From NCBI GenBank assembly GCA_003094555.1, contig NATW01000132.1, positions 1-43,096 on the forward strand: a stretch of 43,096 bases of DNA, in the 5' to 3' direction. The position numbers and the translations under genes are program-made. Below are positions 32,724 through 41,616 of this stretch, in pieces (the stretch's first letter is position 1; each line of letters opens with the position of its first letter). The notes under the pieces are model-generated. The model did no database searches, had not been told where the DNA came from, and saw only the letters and a program-made list of their open reading frames with translations. The stretch is from a gamma proteobacterium symbiont of Ctena orbiculata. GTDB lineage: Bacteria; Pseudomonadota; Gammaproteobacteria; Chromatiales; Chromatiaceae.

Positions 32724-34894
32724 GTCGATTACGCCTGGGAGGGCTCTCCGTCGGCCTATTGCTGATACTGTTGCTGGTGAGCCTGCACCTGATGAGCAGT
32801 GCGGTGCAGAATTCAACCGAGTTGAGCCGCTATTTTGTCCCGCTGCTGATCTTCAACCTGGCGGGTATGTTCGTCCTGATCGTCATGATCACCTACAACT
32901 CGATACGTCTGATACGCCAATATCTGCGACACAGCGCCGGTTCGCGGCTGACCCTGCGCATGGTGATGATCTTCACCCTGATCTCACTGTTACCCGTAGG
33001 CGTGGTCTATTACTATTCGTTCAGTTTCCTGCAGGGGGGTATCGACAGCTGGTTCGATGTGCAGATCGACCAGGCCATGCAGGATGCTCGGGATCTGGCC
33101 CAGGCCTCTCTCTCCCTCAATCAGCGGGTGTGGCTGAAGTATACGGAGCAGCAGCTACTCAGTATCGCGGATACCTCTGAATCGGCGCTCTCTCTGACCA
33201 TAGCCAAGCTGCGCCAACAATCGGGCGCGTTGGAGCTCTCACTGAGTGATCCAACGGGGCAGATCATCGCCTATTCAAATGCTGTGGCGGATGAGTTGGT
33301 GCCGGCCAAACCGGACGATTACATCATGCAGCGGCTGCGTGAGGGTAACAGCTACGTTGGATTGGCCAGGGAGAAGGATGAGCTGATGATTCGCGTTGCC
33401 GTGGCGGATCCCCTCGGCCGACCCTTCATTATTCAGGGGCTCTACCCCGCGTCGGAGAGGGTCAGCGTCCTCTCGGAGAAGCTTGAAGTGGCCTATAACC
33501 GCTACAATGAGCTCTCGTTTCTGCGTCAATCACTGAAGCGCAACTTCTCCCTGACCCTGTTTCTGGTACTGATGTTCGCGATGCTGTCGGCTGTCTGGGC
33601 CGCGTTCTTTTCCGCCAGGCGCATGGTGGCGCCGATTGCAAACATCGCTGCAGGCACCAAGGCGGTTGCCGAGGGGGACTACGATCGCCGTCTGCCCGTA
33701 CCGAGACGGGCGGATGAGCTTGCCTTCCTGGTATCCTCATTCAACACCATGACCCGGCGTATCCGCCAGGCCAGGGATCAAGCCGCGGAGAGCCAGAGGG
33801 AGGTGGAGGGACAGCGGGCCTACCTGGAAACCGTGTTGGCCCGACTCTCGTCCGGGGTGCTGACCTTCGATGCCCAACGCAAGATGCGCACCGCCAATCC
33901 GGCCGCGGAAAAGATTCTCGGTATCAACCTGAACCGCAGAATCGATATGCCGGTTCAGGCCTTGGCCCTTGAATCCCCCATTCTGAGGCAGTTCGCCGAA
34001 GGTTTGGAGGCGCCGTTACGCCAGATCGATGAGGAGTGGCGCGGTGAGTTGACCCTGTTTGGTGGTGAAGGACGCAAGGTGTTGATCTGCAGGACCACCC
34101 CATTTGCCCAGCCCAACGGGCGCAAAGGTCATATCGTCTTGTTCGATGACGTGACGGCACTGATCCGCGCCCAGCGGGATGCCGCCTGGGGTGAGGTGGC
34201 GCGGCGTTTGGCCCATGAGATAAAAAATCCACTCACGCCTATTCAGCTTTCGGCGGAGCGTTTGCGACACAAATATCTGAATGACATGCCGAAATGTGAT
34301 GCCGAAGTACTCGATCGCGCGACCCATACCATCGTGCAGCAAGTGGAGGCCATGAAGAGCATGGTCAACGACTTCTCCGAGTATGCCCGTCCGCCGCAGA
34401 TGGAGTTGAAGCCGATCAAACCGGATACCCTGATCGGGGAGATTGTCGACCTCTACCGGGGTACTCGCGGGGTGGGGTTTGAGATCGACCTGTCAGCCAA
34501 CCACGCCAGGATCGAAGCCGATCCCTTGCGTATCCGTCAAGTTGTTCACAATCTCGTTAAAAACGCTGTCGAGGCGTTGGAGGGGAAGAAGCGGGGTAAG
34601 GTCTCCCTGGTCTCCTCGGTGCGTAGCCGGGATGATCATCCGTTCTATGAATTGCGTGTGCAGGACAATGGTCCGGGCTTCGCCGAGGCGATGATACAAC
34701 AGCTCTTTGAGCCCTATGTCACATCCAAACCCAAGGGTACGGGACTGGGTCTGGCGATTGTAAAGAAGATTGTTGAGGAACATGGCGGTATCATCTGGGC
34801 AGAAAACTGTGATAAAGGTGCCTGTATGGTGGTGCAACTACCTATGCTGCTGGATTTGACGCGAGAGACCGCAACAGAGGAGAGTGAAGTATGA
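32696..34894 (+). CDS. ntrY: NtrY-like sensor histidine kinase
   Basis: 732 residues. Two or three N-terminal membrane helices within 15-110, an extracytoplasmic region at about 120-275, another helix at about 285-307, a HAMP domain (RRMVAPIANIAAGTKAVAEGDY), a PAS-like domain at about 385-480, then HisKA with HEIKNPLTPIQLSAERLRHKY (phosphoacceptor His507). The HATPase domain has an N-box (VVHNLVKNAVEAL), G1 (DNGPGF) and G2 (GTGLGLAIVKK). It phosphorylates the regulator encoded next, overlapping by four bases. An in-frame ATG three codons later is another possible start. The trigger could be redox or nitrogen status by analogy; not shown by sequence. Confidence 0.9.
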   Translation: MVPMAPSTLSRLRLGGLSVGLLLILLLVSLHLMSSAVQNSTELSRYFVPLLIFNLAGMFVLIVMITYNSIRLIRQYLRHSAGSRLTLRMVMIFTLISLLPVGVVYYYSFSFLQGGIDSWFDVQIDQAMQDARDLAQASLSLNQRVWLKYTEQQLLSIADTSESALSLTIAKLRQQSGALELSLSDPTGQIIAYSNAVADELVPAKPDDYIMQRLREGNSYVGLAREKDELMIRVAVADPLGRPFIIQGLYPASERVSVLSEKLEVAYNRYNELSFLRQSLKRNFSLTLFLVLMFAMLSAVWAAFFSARRMVAPIANIAAGTKAVAEGDYDRRLPVPRRADELAFLVSSFNTMTRRIRQARDQAAESQREVEGQRAYLETVLARLSSGVLTFDAQRKMRTANPAAEKILGINLNRRIDMPVQALALESPILRQFAEGLEAPLRQIDEEWRGELTLFGGEGRKVLICRTTPFAQPNGRKGHIVLFDDVTALIRAQRDAAWGEVARRLAHEIKNPLTPIQLSAERLRHKYLNDMPKCDAEVLDRATHTIVQQVEAMKSMVNDFSEYARPPQMELKPIKPDTLIGEIVDLYRGTRGVGFEIDLSANHARIEADPLRIRQVVHNLVKNAVEALEGKKRGKVSLVSSVRSRDDHPFYELRVQDNGPGFAEAMIQQLFEPYVTSKPKGTGLGLAIVKKIVEEHGGIIWAENCDKGACMVVQLPMLLDLTRETATEESEV

Positions 34895-36261
34895 GTCGCG
34901 CCTATATCCTGGTTGTGGATGATGAGCCTGATATCCGCAACCTGGTAAAAGAGATTCTCCAGGACGAATCCTATGAGGTAGCGATGGCGGAGGATGGCAA
35001 GTCTGCGCGTCAGGCATTGCGTGATCGTCGCCCCGAACTGATCCTGCTGGACATCTGGATGCCCGATGTGGACGGTATCACCCTGTTGAAGGAGTGGGGT
35101 GAGAACGAGGGCCTGCCCTGCCCGGTGATCATGATGTCGGGGCATGGCACAGTGGAGACAGCTGTCGAGGCCACGCGTCTGGGGGCCTATGATTTTCTGG
35201 AGAAGCCTCTCTCTCTGGCCAAGTTATTATTGACGGTCAATCGCGCCCTGGAGGCGGAACAGCTCAAGCAGGAGAATGTTGGCCTAAAACGCCATGTGCA
35301 TGCCGTGCATGAGCCTACGGGCCGCAGCCCGGTGATGCTGCGTCTGCGAGAGCAGGTGAAGCGGATAGCCCAGCACGATACCTGGGTGTTGGTAACCGGT
35401 GAGCCAGGTAGTGGCCGTGAAACCCTGGCCCGCTATCTCCACTCCCAGAGCGTTCGCCGCGATCGACCCTTTGTGGAAGTGAATGTCAGCTCGATCGTGA
35501 AGGGAAACGCTGCGCAGGAACTGTTTGGCAGTGAAAGTGACGGCCGAATTCACTACGGTCGACTGGAGCAGGCGGTGGGAGGGACCCTGTTCCTCGATGA
35601 AGTGGCGGATATGGACCTGGAGGCCCAGTCACAACTGGTCGGTGCGCTGGATACCGGGAGTTTTCTTCGGGTCGGCGGCACAGAGCCGGTGAGTATCGAT
35701 GTACGGATCATTGCCGCAACCCAACACAATCTGGAAGAGGCGGTGCAGGAAGAGACATTTCGTGAAGACCTCTTCTACCATCTCAATGTGGTACCCCTGC
35801 ATGTTCCTCCCCTGCGTGAGCATGCGGAAGATGTCCCGGAGCTGCTCAACTTCTACGTGGACTGGTATGTGAACCACGAAAAGCTGCCTTACCGGCACTT
35901 TAACGTGGGAGCGCAGAATACCCTGCGTAACCATCCCTGGCATGGCAACGTGCGGGAGTTGAAGAACCTGGTGCAGCGATTGTTGATCCTGGGTGCCGGC
36001 AATGAGATCTCCCAGGAGGAGGTGGAAGCGGCGCTGGGCGCCCCCGATGTGGGGAGTGCATTGGGGGGGCTGGAGTCATTGGTCAGTTTCGATCAACCCT
36101 TGCGACAGGCCAGAGAGGAGTTCGAGAAGGTCTATCTGGAGTATCAGCTGCGCCAGCACGAGGGCAATATCTCGCGCATGGCCAAGGAGGTGGGCATGGA
36201 ACGCACCCATCTCTATCGCAAGCTCAAATCCCTGGAAATCGAGTTCAAAGACAAGCGGTGA
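34891..36261 (+). CDS. ntrX: NtrX-like response regulator, altered AAA+ domain
   Basis: 456 residues. Receiver domain at 1-120 with phosphoacceptor Asp54 (ILLDIWMPD), AAA+ sigma54-interaction-like domain at about 143-380, and a Fis-type HTH at about 410-455 (GNISRMAKEVGMERTHLYRKLKSLEIEF). The Walker A loop reads GEPGSGRET, so the usual lysine is Arg176. The GAFTGA loop expected near residue 215 is replaced by SESDGRIHYGRLEQA. Walker B (GGTLFLDEVAD) is normal. Loss of the loop is known in NtrX proteins, which can act without sigma54; the lysine change further questions ATP use. It overlaps ntrY by four bases. Confidence 0.9.
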   Translation: MSRAYILVVDDEPDIRNLVKEILQDESYEVAMAEDGKSARQALRDRRPELILLDIWMPDVDGITLLKEWGENEGLPCPVIMMSGHGTVETAVEATRLGAYDFLEKPLSLAKLLLTVNRALEAEQLKQENVGLKRHVHAVHEPTGRSPVMLRLREQVKRIAQHDTWVLVTGEPGSGRETLARYLHSQSVRRDRPFVEVNVSSIVKGNAAQELFGSESDGRIHYGRLEQAVGGTLFLDEVADMDLEAQSQLVGALDTGSFLRVGGTEPVSIDVRIIAATQHNLEEAVQEETFREDLFYHLNVVPLHVPPLREHAEDVPELLNFYVDWYVNHEKLPYRHFNVGAQNTLRNHPWHGNVRELKNLVQRLLILGAGNEISQEEVEAALGAPDVGSALGGLESLVSFDQPLRQAREEFEKVYLEYQLRQHEGNISRMAKEVGMERTHLYRKLKSLEIEFKDKR

Positions 36262-36270
36262 TGTAAAATC

Positions 36271-36310
36271 GGGGACAGACCACGGTTTCCCAAAACCGTG
36301 GTCTGTCCCC
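36271..36310. repeat. Perfect 18-bp palindrome, hairpin terminator or REP element
   Basis: The arms 36271-36288 (GGGGACAGACCACGGTTT) and 36293-36310 are exact reverse complements around CCCA. It stands between two converging genes, ten bases after the ntrX stop, and is followed by TTTACCTTTC. It can end both transcripts. A GGGGACAGACCAC core is common in dispersed repeats of proteobacteria, so it may also be a mobile palindrome. Confidence 0.75.
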
Positions 36311-36327
36311 TTTACCTTTCTTCTTCT

Positions 36328-37968
36328 TCACCAGGCCAGACGCATATCCCAGTCATACTGACGTTCGGTGGGTAAAACCGGTGCGATCTCCGGATCGACC
36401 GCATCATAGACGTTCACCGCCGGTGTGACATTGGCGTCACGGCCGTGGATGAAATCCTGATCCCGTACGATGGCCATGTAGGCCTTGTTCAGGGTCAGGG
36501 CGCGCTCAGGGCTTGGGGCCAGCAGCTCATAGACATCCGCGGCCAGGACCTTCTCCTCGTTGACGCTGCCATCCTCGTTGAACCACTTCTGGATGATCTC
36601 ATTGTTTTCGCGGAACTCGTTGCCGCCGCCAGCAAGCTTCAGGTAGTTGAGAATCTCACCCTCCGTGCCACCCACATTGGGGGCGTCCAGCATACCCTTG
36701 AGGTTGATATAGCCCCAACCCGAGGCTCCGGTCACCTTGCGGGGGAAGGCAAAGGTCTGGTCGATAGTGCTGCCGATGGAGGTATGGCAGCCCATGCAGA
36801 AGGTGGTCTCCTCTTCGCTCTGCTTGCGCAGATGGCCGTCAGCACCTTCGATAAAACCCAGCACCAGCCAGCCGAAGCCGTTATCCAGGCCGTTGTCACC
36901 CCGGGAGACGAAGTTGGGGAGGTTGCCATCGAGTTTCTCCTGCTTCTCGTTACCATACATCGAGAGCAGCTCGGCGGGTGTGTAGAAGGTCTGCTTGACC
37001 ATATAGCGCACCTCTTTCATCCGCGCCGGGATATTGATCGACATATCCTCGTCGAGGCCGATATAGCGCACTGTATGCAGGAACTCGGTACCTTCGGGGT
37101 AGAGCATCGGGGTGACGCTGACATTGGAGGCGTTGCCGACATAGGCATCGGGGCGGATGATCTCGTTGATCACCCCAAGCTGCCCATCCCCATTCAAATC
37201 TGTACAGAAGCTGTTTTCATCCACTTGCGGCAGGCTTACCCGTTGCAGCTCCTGTATTGCCGCCTCCAGTATCGCCAGGTTGGCGATGTAGGTATCCCGG
37301 GAGTAGCCGCTGCCGTTGCAGCTCTGTTCGCGAAACGCTGCGGGAAGCCGCAGCATGACGTCATCGGTGGAACCGTTGGTCGGCCAGAATGTGCTGGGCA
37401 GGGGTTTGTAGTTGAAGGCCACCCAGTGGCTGCCATCGAGTGCAAAGCCCTGGTCGTCAAAGGCGCCGGCACCGAGATGCAGATCTTGGATGGCGGGGAC
37501 TGGTCCATCCCAGGAGTCGCTCTGCAACTGCTCGATCAGGGTCGAGTAGTTGTCGGTATAGATATAGTCGATGACTTCCTGGTCGCTGATTTGGGAGACC
37601 GCGTCCGAACGGTCTTCAAACAGATTCTGCCAATGGTTGGTAACCCCGATCTCCGAGAATGAGTACTCAGCCTGCAGCGCCTTGTCGCTCATATAGTTCG
37701 GACGGCTGCCAAAGGTATAGGTCTGGTGGCAGATCATACAGGGATTGTGGGTTGCTTCGTGCTTGGTATAACACTGGGGGGGGACTATCGCCTCCAGATT
37801 GTAGACCACACCGGTCTCCTCGGGTCGCAGGTCTCCGGCAGGTGATTTCGCATAACTTGTGGGAAAAACCAGCGATTGATTTTGCGTGTCTGAGTCGCTG
37901 CTTGAGCCGCCGCATGCCGTGAGGGCCGCAAACACTACCGTCATCAAGAACATGTGAATATGTTTCAT
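36328..37968 (-). CDS. Lipoprotein with two CxxCH heme-binding motifs
   Basis: 546 residues from the ATG at 37968, chosen for AGGAG just upstream and a lipoprotein signal (MKHIHMFLMTVVFAALTAC). Two c-type heme motifs are present: CMICH at about residue 75 and CMGCH at about residue 390. They suggest a periplasmic electron carrier or oxidoreductase anchored to a membrane. The large region between them has loops with Asp/Asn/Gly but no family I can name. Cysteines in PPQCYTKHEATHNPC lie just before the first heme site. It lies 136 bases downstream of the PhoX-like gene on the same strand, with a hairpin between. Both genes interrupt the ntrX-trkA neighbourhood. Confidence 0.8.
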   Translation of the reverse strand: MKHIHMFLMTVVFAALTACGGSSSDSDTQNQSLVFPTSYAKSPAGDLRPEETGVVYNLEAIVPPQCYTKHEATHNPCMICHQTYTFGSRPNYMSDKALQAEYSFSEIGVTNHWQNLFEDRSDAVSQISDQEVIDYIYTDNYSTLIEQLQSDSWDGPVPAIQDLHLGAGAFDDQGFALDGSHWVAFNYKPLPSTFWPTNGSTDDVMLRLPAAFREQSCNGSGYSRDTYIANLAILEAAIQELQRVSLPQVDENSFCTDLNGDGQLGVINEIIRPDAYVGNASNVSVTPMLYPEGTEFLHTVRYIGLDEDMSINIPARMKEVRYMVKQTFYTPAELLSMYGNEKQEKLDGNLPNFVSRGDNGLDNGFGWLVLGFIEGADGHLRKQSEEETTFCMGCHTSIGSTIDQTFAFPRKVTGASGWGYINLKGMLDAPNVGGTEGEILNYLKLAGGGNEFRENNEIIQKWFNEDGSVNEEKVLAADVYELLAPSPERALTLNKAYMAIVRDQDFIHGRDANVTPAVNVYDAVDPEIAPVLPTERQYDWDMRLAW

Positions 37969-37990
37969 TTTGTATCTCCTGAAACACAAT

Positions 37991-38012
37991 GGGGGTGGCC
38001 TATGCCACCCCC
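37991..38012. terminator. Hairpin between the PhoX-like and cytochrome-like genes
   Basis: Perfect 9-bp GC stem, GGGGGTGGC (37991-37999) and GCCACCCCC (38004-38012), with a CTAT loop. On the minus strand it lies between the two genes and is followed by ATTGTGTTTC. It may be a partial terminator or a processing and stability hairpin; the T-tract is poor. Confidence 0.5.
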
Positions 38013-38104
38013 ATTTCCCTGATTTGATTACTCAAGCCCGTTCATCCCGCACCCTTGAGCCGTCTCGCTAGGTCCGGGTGCGAGAAATACGGGCCAGCCG
38101 GTGT

Positions 38105-39943
38105 TTAGATCGCAGGATCATCGAATACCCAGACCACATTGTTTTCGTGGTTGCCGGTATCCTCACCGATGAGTACGCGACCATCATCCATGATCAGCAG
38201 GTTGTCGGGGTTGGAGATGTTGTTGACGTTACACTCGTTGACTGAACGGTCAGCGTAGTAGGGTCCGCCAACAATGGCCGGGACCATGGTTGCCACATCA
38301 ACCTCGCCCTGGGCATTGCGCATCAGCTGCATGCGGTAGACAACGCCGCACTTGCCGTTGTCGCCGTTGAGTTGAATGGCTCCTTCGTCGTCGCTCATGG
38401 TGGCGTCGAAGCTGGACATGGCCATGTACATGTAGGCCTGGTCACCGTCGGCAGCACCATCGTTCCACCAGTCCGAGGCCAGGCCGTAGTTGATGTTCAC
38501 CCCTTCCATCTTGCGGAACTCGCCGGTAGCGCCCAGGGCGACTGCCGCCTTACGGCTCTCCAGAAAGGCCACCCGGTCATCGCTGAATGGGTTGGCGTCG
38601 ACAGTGACGTCTTCGTCACAGGTCAGATCGGTGCCGGTCTTGGACTCGGCCCAGTCACAGACCTGCTCGTCGGTGATGTAGTTGCCATCGGCGAAGCTAC
38701 CATCGAAGGAGTCGATAGCAGCCTCGATGTCGGCTTCACCCATACTGGCGAGTTCGACCCACTCGATACCCAGAGCAGCCTCTGCAGGATCGTCAACACC
38801 GGAAGCCTGGGTGATCTGCGCGGCATACAGGGTGCCTGAACTCATATCACCGGCCGCATCTGCAACGAACTTGAAGAATACGACACCGGTGCCGTCGTCA
38901 CTGAGGAAGACAGTCCGCTGATCGGGCATGACAACCGAGTTCTCGTGGGAGAAACGGCCCATGGTCTCCAATTTGTTGACCGTGACGTTGGCCACTGCCG
39001 CATCGGCAGCATTGCCGATCTCCACGATGTAGCCATAGCGATAGGGATTGGGCCAGTCGCCGCTACCGTCGGTGGGATAACCGAAATAGGTGGCCAGGGA
39101 CTGAGGATTGTCGAAATATTCGTAGTCCGGGTTGAACCAATCAGCAGTATCGTCGAAGTAGAGCTCTTCCGATGAGAGCGGGGTTTCCCAGGGACTGACA
39201 GTACCGAAGCAGTTGACCCAGGTGCCACCGACACTGGAGAAGTCGATCATGCCTTCCTGGACGATGGTGCTGTAGCCGCTGTCGGTAAGACCGCTGACAT
39301 GGATACGGCTCATGCTGCCGGGACGGTCTTCCCAGTTGCTGTAGACATAGAAACCGGTGTCGCCATCGGAGATGACGCCGTTGAAGTCAGGATCGTTGGA
39401 ACTCTTGATCAGGGTGGTGCCGTCGAGGGCTATGATATCACCCATGGAAGTGCCGTCATCCAGGGCGTCGCCCTGCTGGGTCAGTACCTGATAGGAGCCA
39501 ACCGCGGTCATGACCACCTCTTTCTCGGTGGTAGTGACCGGCAGGTCGAGGGCGCCGAAGCTCTCGGACAGGGCCGAGAAATCCTGGCCAACGATGACAC
39601 CCACAGTGCCCTTGTCGAATACCTTACCTGCGGCGTCAGTGGTTGTGTTGCTGCTGCTGGGATGCTGAACATTGAGAAACAGGGTGTTGTCGCTGTTCAG
39701 GTACATGCCGGTGAACTCAGCTCCCAGGGGAGCGGTCGCAAGTCGCTTCAAGCCCAGTGGGGTGTTGTTACTACCGCCGCTGACACCGTCCTGACCATCG
39801 ATACCGTCGACACCATCAATGCCGTCAACACCATCTTTGCCGTCATCACCGTCGCATCCGGTTAGCAGCACAGATGAACAGACAATTGCTGCCGCAATGG
39901 AGGCAGGCAGGGTTAATAGACGAAAAGATCTCTTCTTCAACAT
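38105..39943 (-). CDS. PhoX/DUF839-like lipoprotein with a collagen-like stretch
   Basis: 612 residues. A lipoprotein signal (MLKKRSFRLLTLPAS, lipobox LLTGC) is followed by eight Gly-x-y triplets (from GDDGKDGVDGIDG to about residue 56), a rare collagen-like spacer. The rest fits the DUF839/PhoX propeller family: APLGAEFTGMYLNSDNTLFLNVQHP, GRFSHENSVVMPDQRTVFLSDDGTG, and the late NPDNLLIMDDGRVLIGEDTGNHENN. PhoX enzymes are Ca2+/Fe-dependent alkaline phosphatases exported to the periplasm, usually by Tat; this one has a Sec lipoprotein signal. Whether it is a phosphatase is inference. It faces away from trkA across 283 bases. Confidence 0.82.
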   Translation of the reverse strand: MLKKRSFRLLTLPASIAAAIVCSSVLLTGCDGDDGKDGVDGIDGVDGIDGQDGVSGGSNNTPLGLKRLATAPLGAEFTGMYLNSDNTLFLNVQHPSSSNTTTDAAGKVFDKGTVGVIVGQDFSALSESFGALDLPVTTTEKEVVMTAVGSYQVLTQQGDALDDGTSMGDIIALDGTTLIKSSNDPDFNGVISDGDTGFYVYSNWEDRPGSMSRIHVSGLTDSGYSTIVQEGMIDFSSVGGTWVNCFGTVSPWETPLSSEELYFDDTADWFNPDYEYFDNPQSLATYFGYPTDGSGDWPNPYRYGYIVEIGNAADAAVANVTVNKLETMGRFSHENSVVMPDQRTVFLSDDGTGVVFFKFVADAAGDMSSGTLYAAQITQASGVDDPAEAALGIEWVELASMGEADIEAAIDSFDGSFADGNYITDEQVCDWAESKTGTDLTCDEDVTVDANPFSDDRVAFLESRKAAVALGATGEFRKMEGVNINYGLASDWWNDGAADGDQAYMYMAMSSFDATMSDDEGAIQLNGDNGKCGVVYRMQLMRNAQGEVDVATMVPAIVGGPYYADRSVNECNVNNISNPDNLLIMDDGRVLIGEDTGNHENNVVWVFDDPAI

Positions 39944-40226
39944 AGAAAGTGCTCCCCTTGATAAGACGTAATAGAATAAGCCGTCAGAATTCTAGGGAGC
40001 CGCCATTTCTAAATGGTGTCATATATATGTCGTTTCCATGAATGCTATATTTCAAGCAGGTATAGACTTCAGCGTGAATGCAATTTTGAGCCCTGAACAG
40101 GGAGGGGCTTGGTGTTGATTGGATCCTGGCCCCAGGTTGCAGTAATACAGCTTTAGCGACTAAGGTAGACGGATCGCCTCTGAACACTGTTTTGGCGGGC
40201 ATTGAACAACTACAAACAATGAAAAA
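39944..40226. other. Divergent promoter region between the PhoX-like gene and trkA
   Basis: No gene is seen in these 283 bases. It should hold the promoters of the two divergent genes. I see no clear operator repeat. Confidence 0.4.
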
Positions 40227-41600
40227 ATGAAAATAATTATCCTCGGTGCCGGTCAGGTGGGTCGTTCAGTTGCGAATGCGTTGGTCAGCGAGGCCAACGA
40301 CATCACCGTCGTCGATCAGGATGAGCAGCTATTGATGGATTTGCACAACCGCCTCGATCTCGGAACTGTCAGGGGGCATGCGGGTCATCCGGATGTGTTG
40401 CGCAGAGCCGGTGCCGAGGATGCGGACATGATCCTCGCGGTCACCAACAGCGACGAGACCAACATGGTTGCCTGCCAGATCGCCTTTACCCTGTTCCATA
40501 CACCGACCAAGATCGCCCGGGTGCGGGCTCAGGGCTATCTGGACTATCCCCAGCTGTTTGAGCAGACCGCGGTACCGGTTGATGTGCTGATCAGCCCGGA
40601 GCAGCTGGTAACCGACTATATTCTCAAACTGATCGAATACCCCGGGGCACTGCAGGTGCTCGACTTCGCGGATGGCCGGGTCAGGTTGGTGGCGGTAAAG
40701 GCCTATCATGGCGGGCCCCTGGTGGGGAATGCCCTGAGCGCGCTGTATGAGCATATGCCCAATGTGGACGCCCGGGTCGCCGCCATCTACCGCGAGGGTG
40801 AGGTGATAATTCCCAGGGGTGATACCCTGATCGAGGAGAGAGATGAGGTGTTCTTTATCGCCGCTGCGGGGAATATCCGTTCCGTGATGAGTGAACTGCA
40901 GAAGCTGGAGAAGCCCTACCGGCGCATTGTGCTTGCCGGGGGCGGGAACATAGGCAGGCGACTGGCCTCATCCCTGGAACAGAAGTACCGGGTCAAGCTC
41001 ATCGAAAACGATAAGGTGCGGGCAAGAGAGATTGCCGAGCGACTCGAAATGACCATCGTGCTGCATGGAGACGCGGCGGATGAGAGTTTGCTGCTGGAGG
41101 AGAATATCGAGAACACGGATGTATTCTGTGCCGTGACCAATGATGATGAGGACAATATTCTTTCCGCCATGCTGGCCAAGCGCCTGGGTGCCGCCAGGGT
41201 AATGGCATTGATCAATCGTCCCTCTTACGTCGACCTGGTGCAGAGTGAAACCATCGATATTGCCATCTCTCCCCAGCAGGCCACCATCGGTACCCTGCTG
41301 ACCCATGTGCGACGCGGTGATGTGGTACAGGTTCACTCCCTGCGAAGGGGTGCTGCAGAAGCGATCGAGGCAGTGGCTCACGGGGATAGAAATTCATCCA
41401 AGGTTGTGGGTCGCGCGGTTGAGGAGATCAAGCTCCCCAAGGGCGCGACCATTGGCGCGATTGTGCGGGGGGATGAGGTGCTGATCGCCCACCATGACAC
41501 CATGATCGAGAGTGACGACCATGTAATCTTGTTCCTGGTGGACAAGCGGAAAATCCGTGATGTGGAAAAGCTTTTCCAGGTCGGTGTGACCTTCCTGTAA
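40227..41600 (+). CDS. trkA: Trk potassium uptake regulator TrkA
   Basis: 457 residues in two similar halves. Each has a Rossmann NAD-binding RCK_N domain ([19 protein letters not shown] at the start, [21 protein letters not shown] at about 232) and an RCK_C domain ([61 protein letters not shown]). It is the cytosolic gating ring of the TrkH channel. trkH follows after 16 bases. No strong ribosome-binding site is seen. Confidence 0.97.
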   Translation: MKIIILGAGQVGRSVANALVSEANDITVVDQDEQLLMDLHNRLDLGTVRGHAGHPDVLRRAGAEDADMILAVTNSDETNMVACQIAFTLFHTPTKIARVRAQGYLDYPQLFEQTAVPVDVLISPEQLVTDYILKLIEYPGALQVLDFADGRVRLVAVKAYHGGPLVGNALSALYEHMPNVDARVAAIYREGEVIIPRGDTLIEERDEVFFIAAAGNIRSVMSELQKLEKPYRRIVLAGGGNIGRRLASSLEQKYRVKLIENDKVRAREIAERLEMTIVLHGDAADESLLLEENIENTDVFCAVTNDDEDNILSAMLAKRLGAARVMALINRPSYVDLVQSETIDIAISPQQATIGTLLTHVRRGDVVQVHSLRRGAAEAIEAVAHGDRNSSKVVGRAVEEIKLPKGATIGAIVRGDEVLIAHHDTMIESDDHVILFLVDKRKIRDVEKLFQVGVTFL

Positions 41601-41616
41601 TCCAGGAAAATAGAAT

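Noticed and set aside
36445-37662. Plus-strand frame of 405 codons
   Set aside because: Antisense to the two-CxxCH lipoprotein, which has a lipobox, heme motifs and a good ribosome-binding site.
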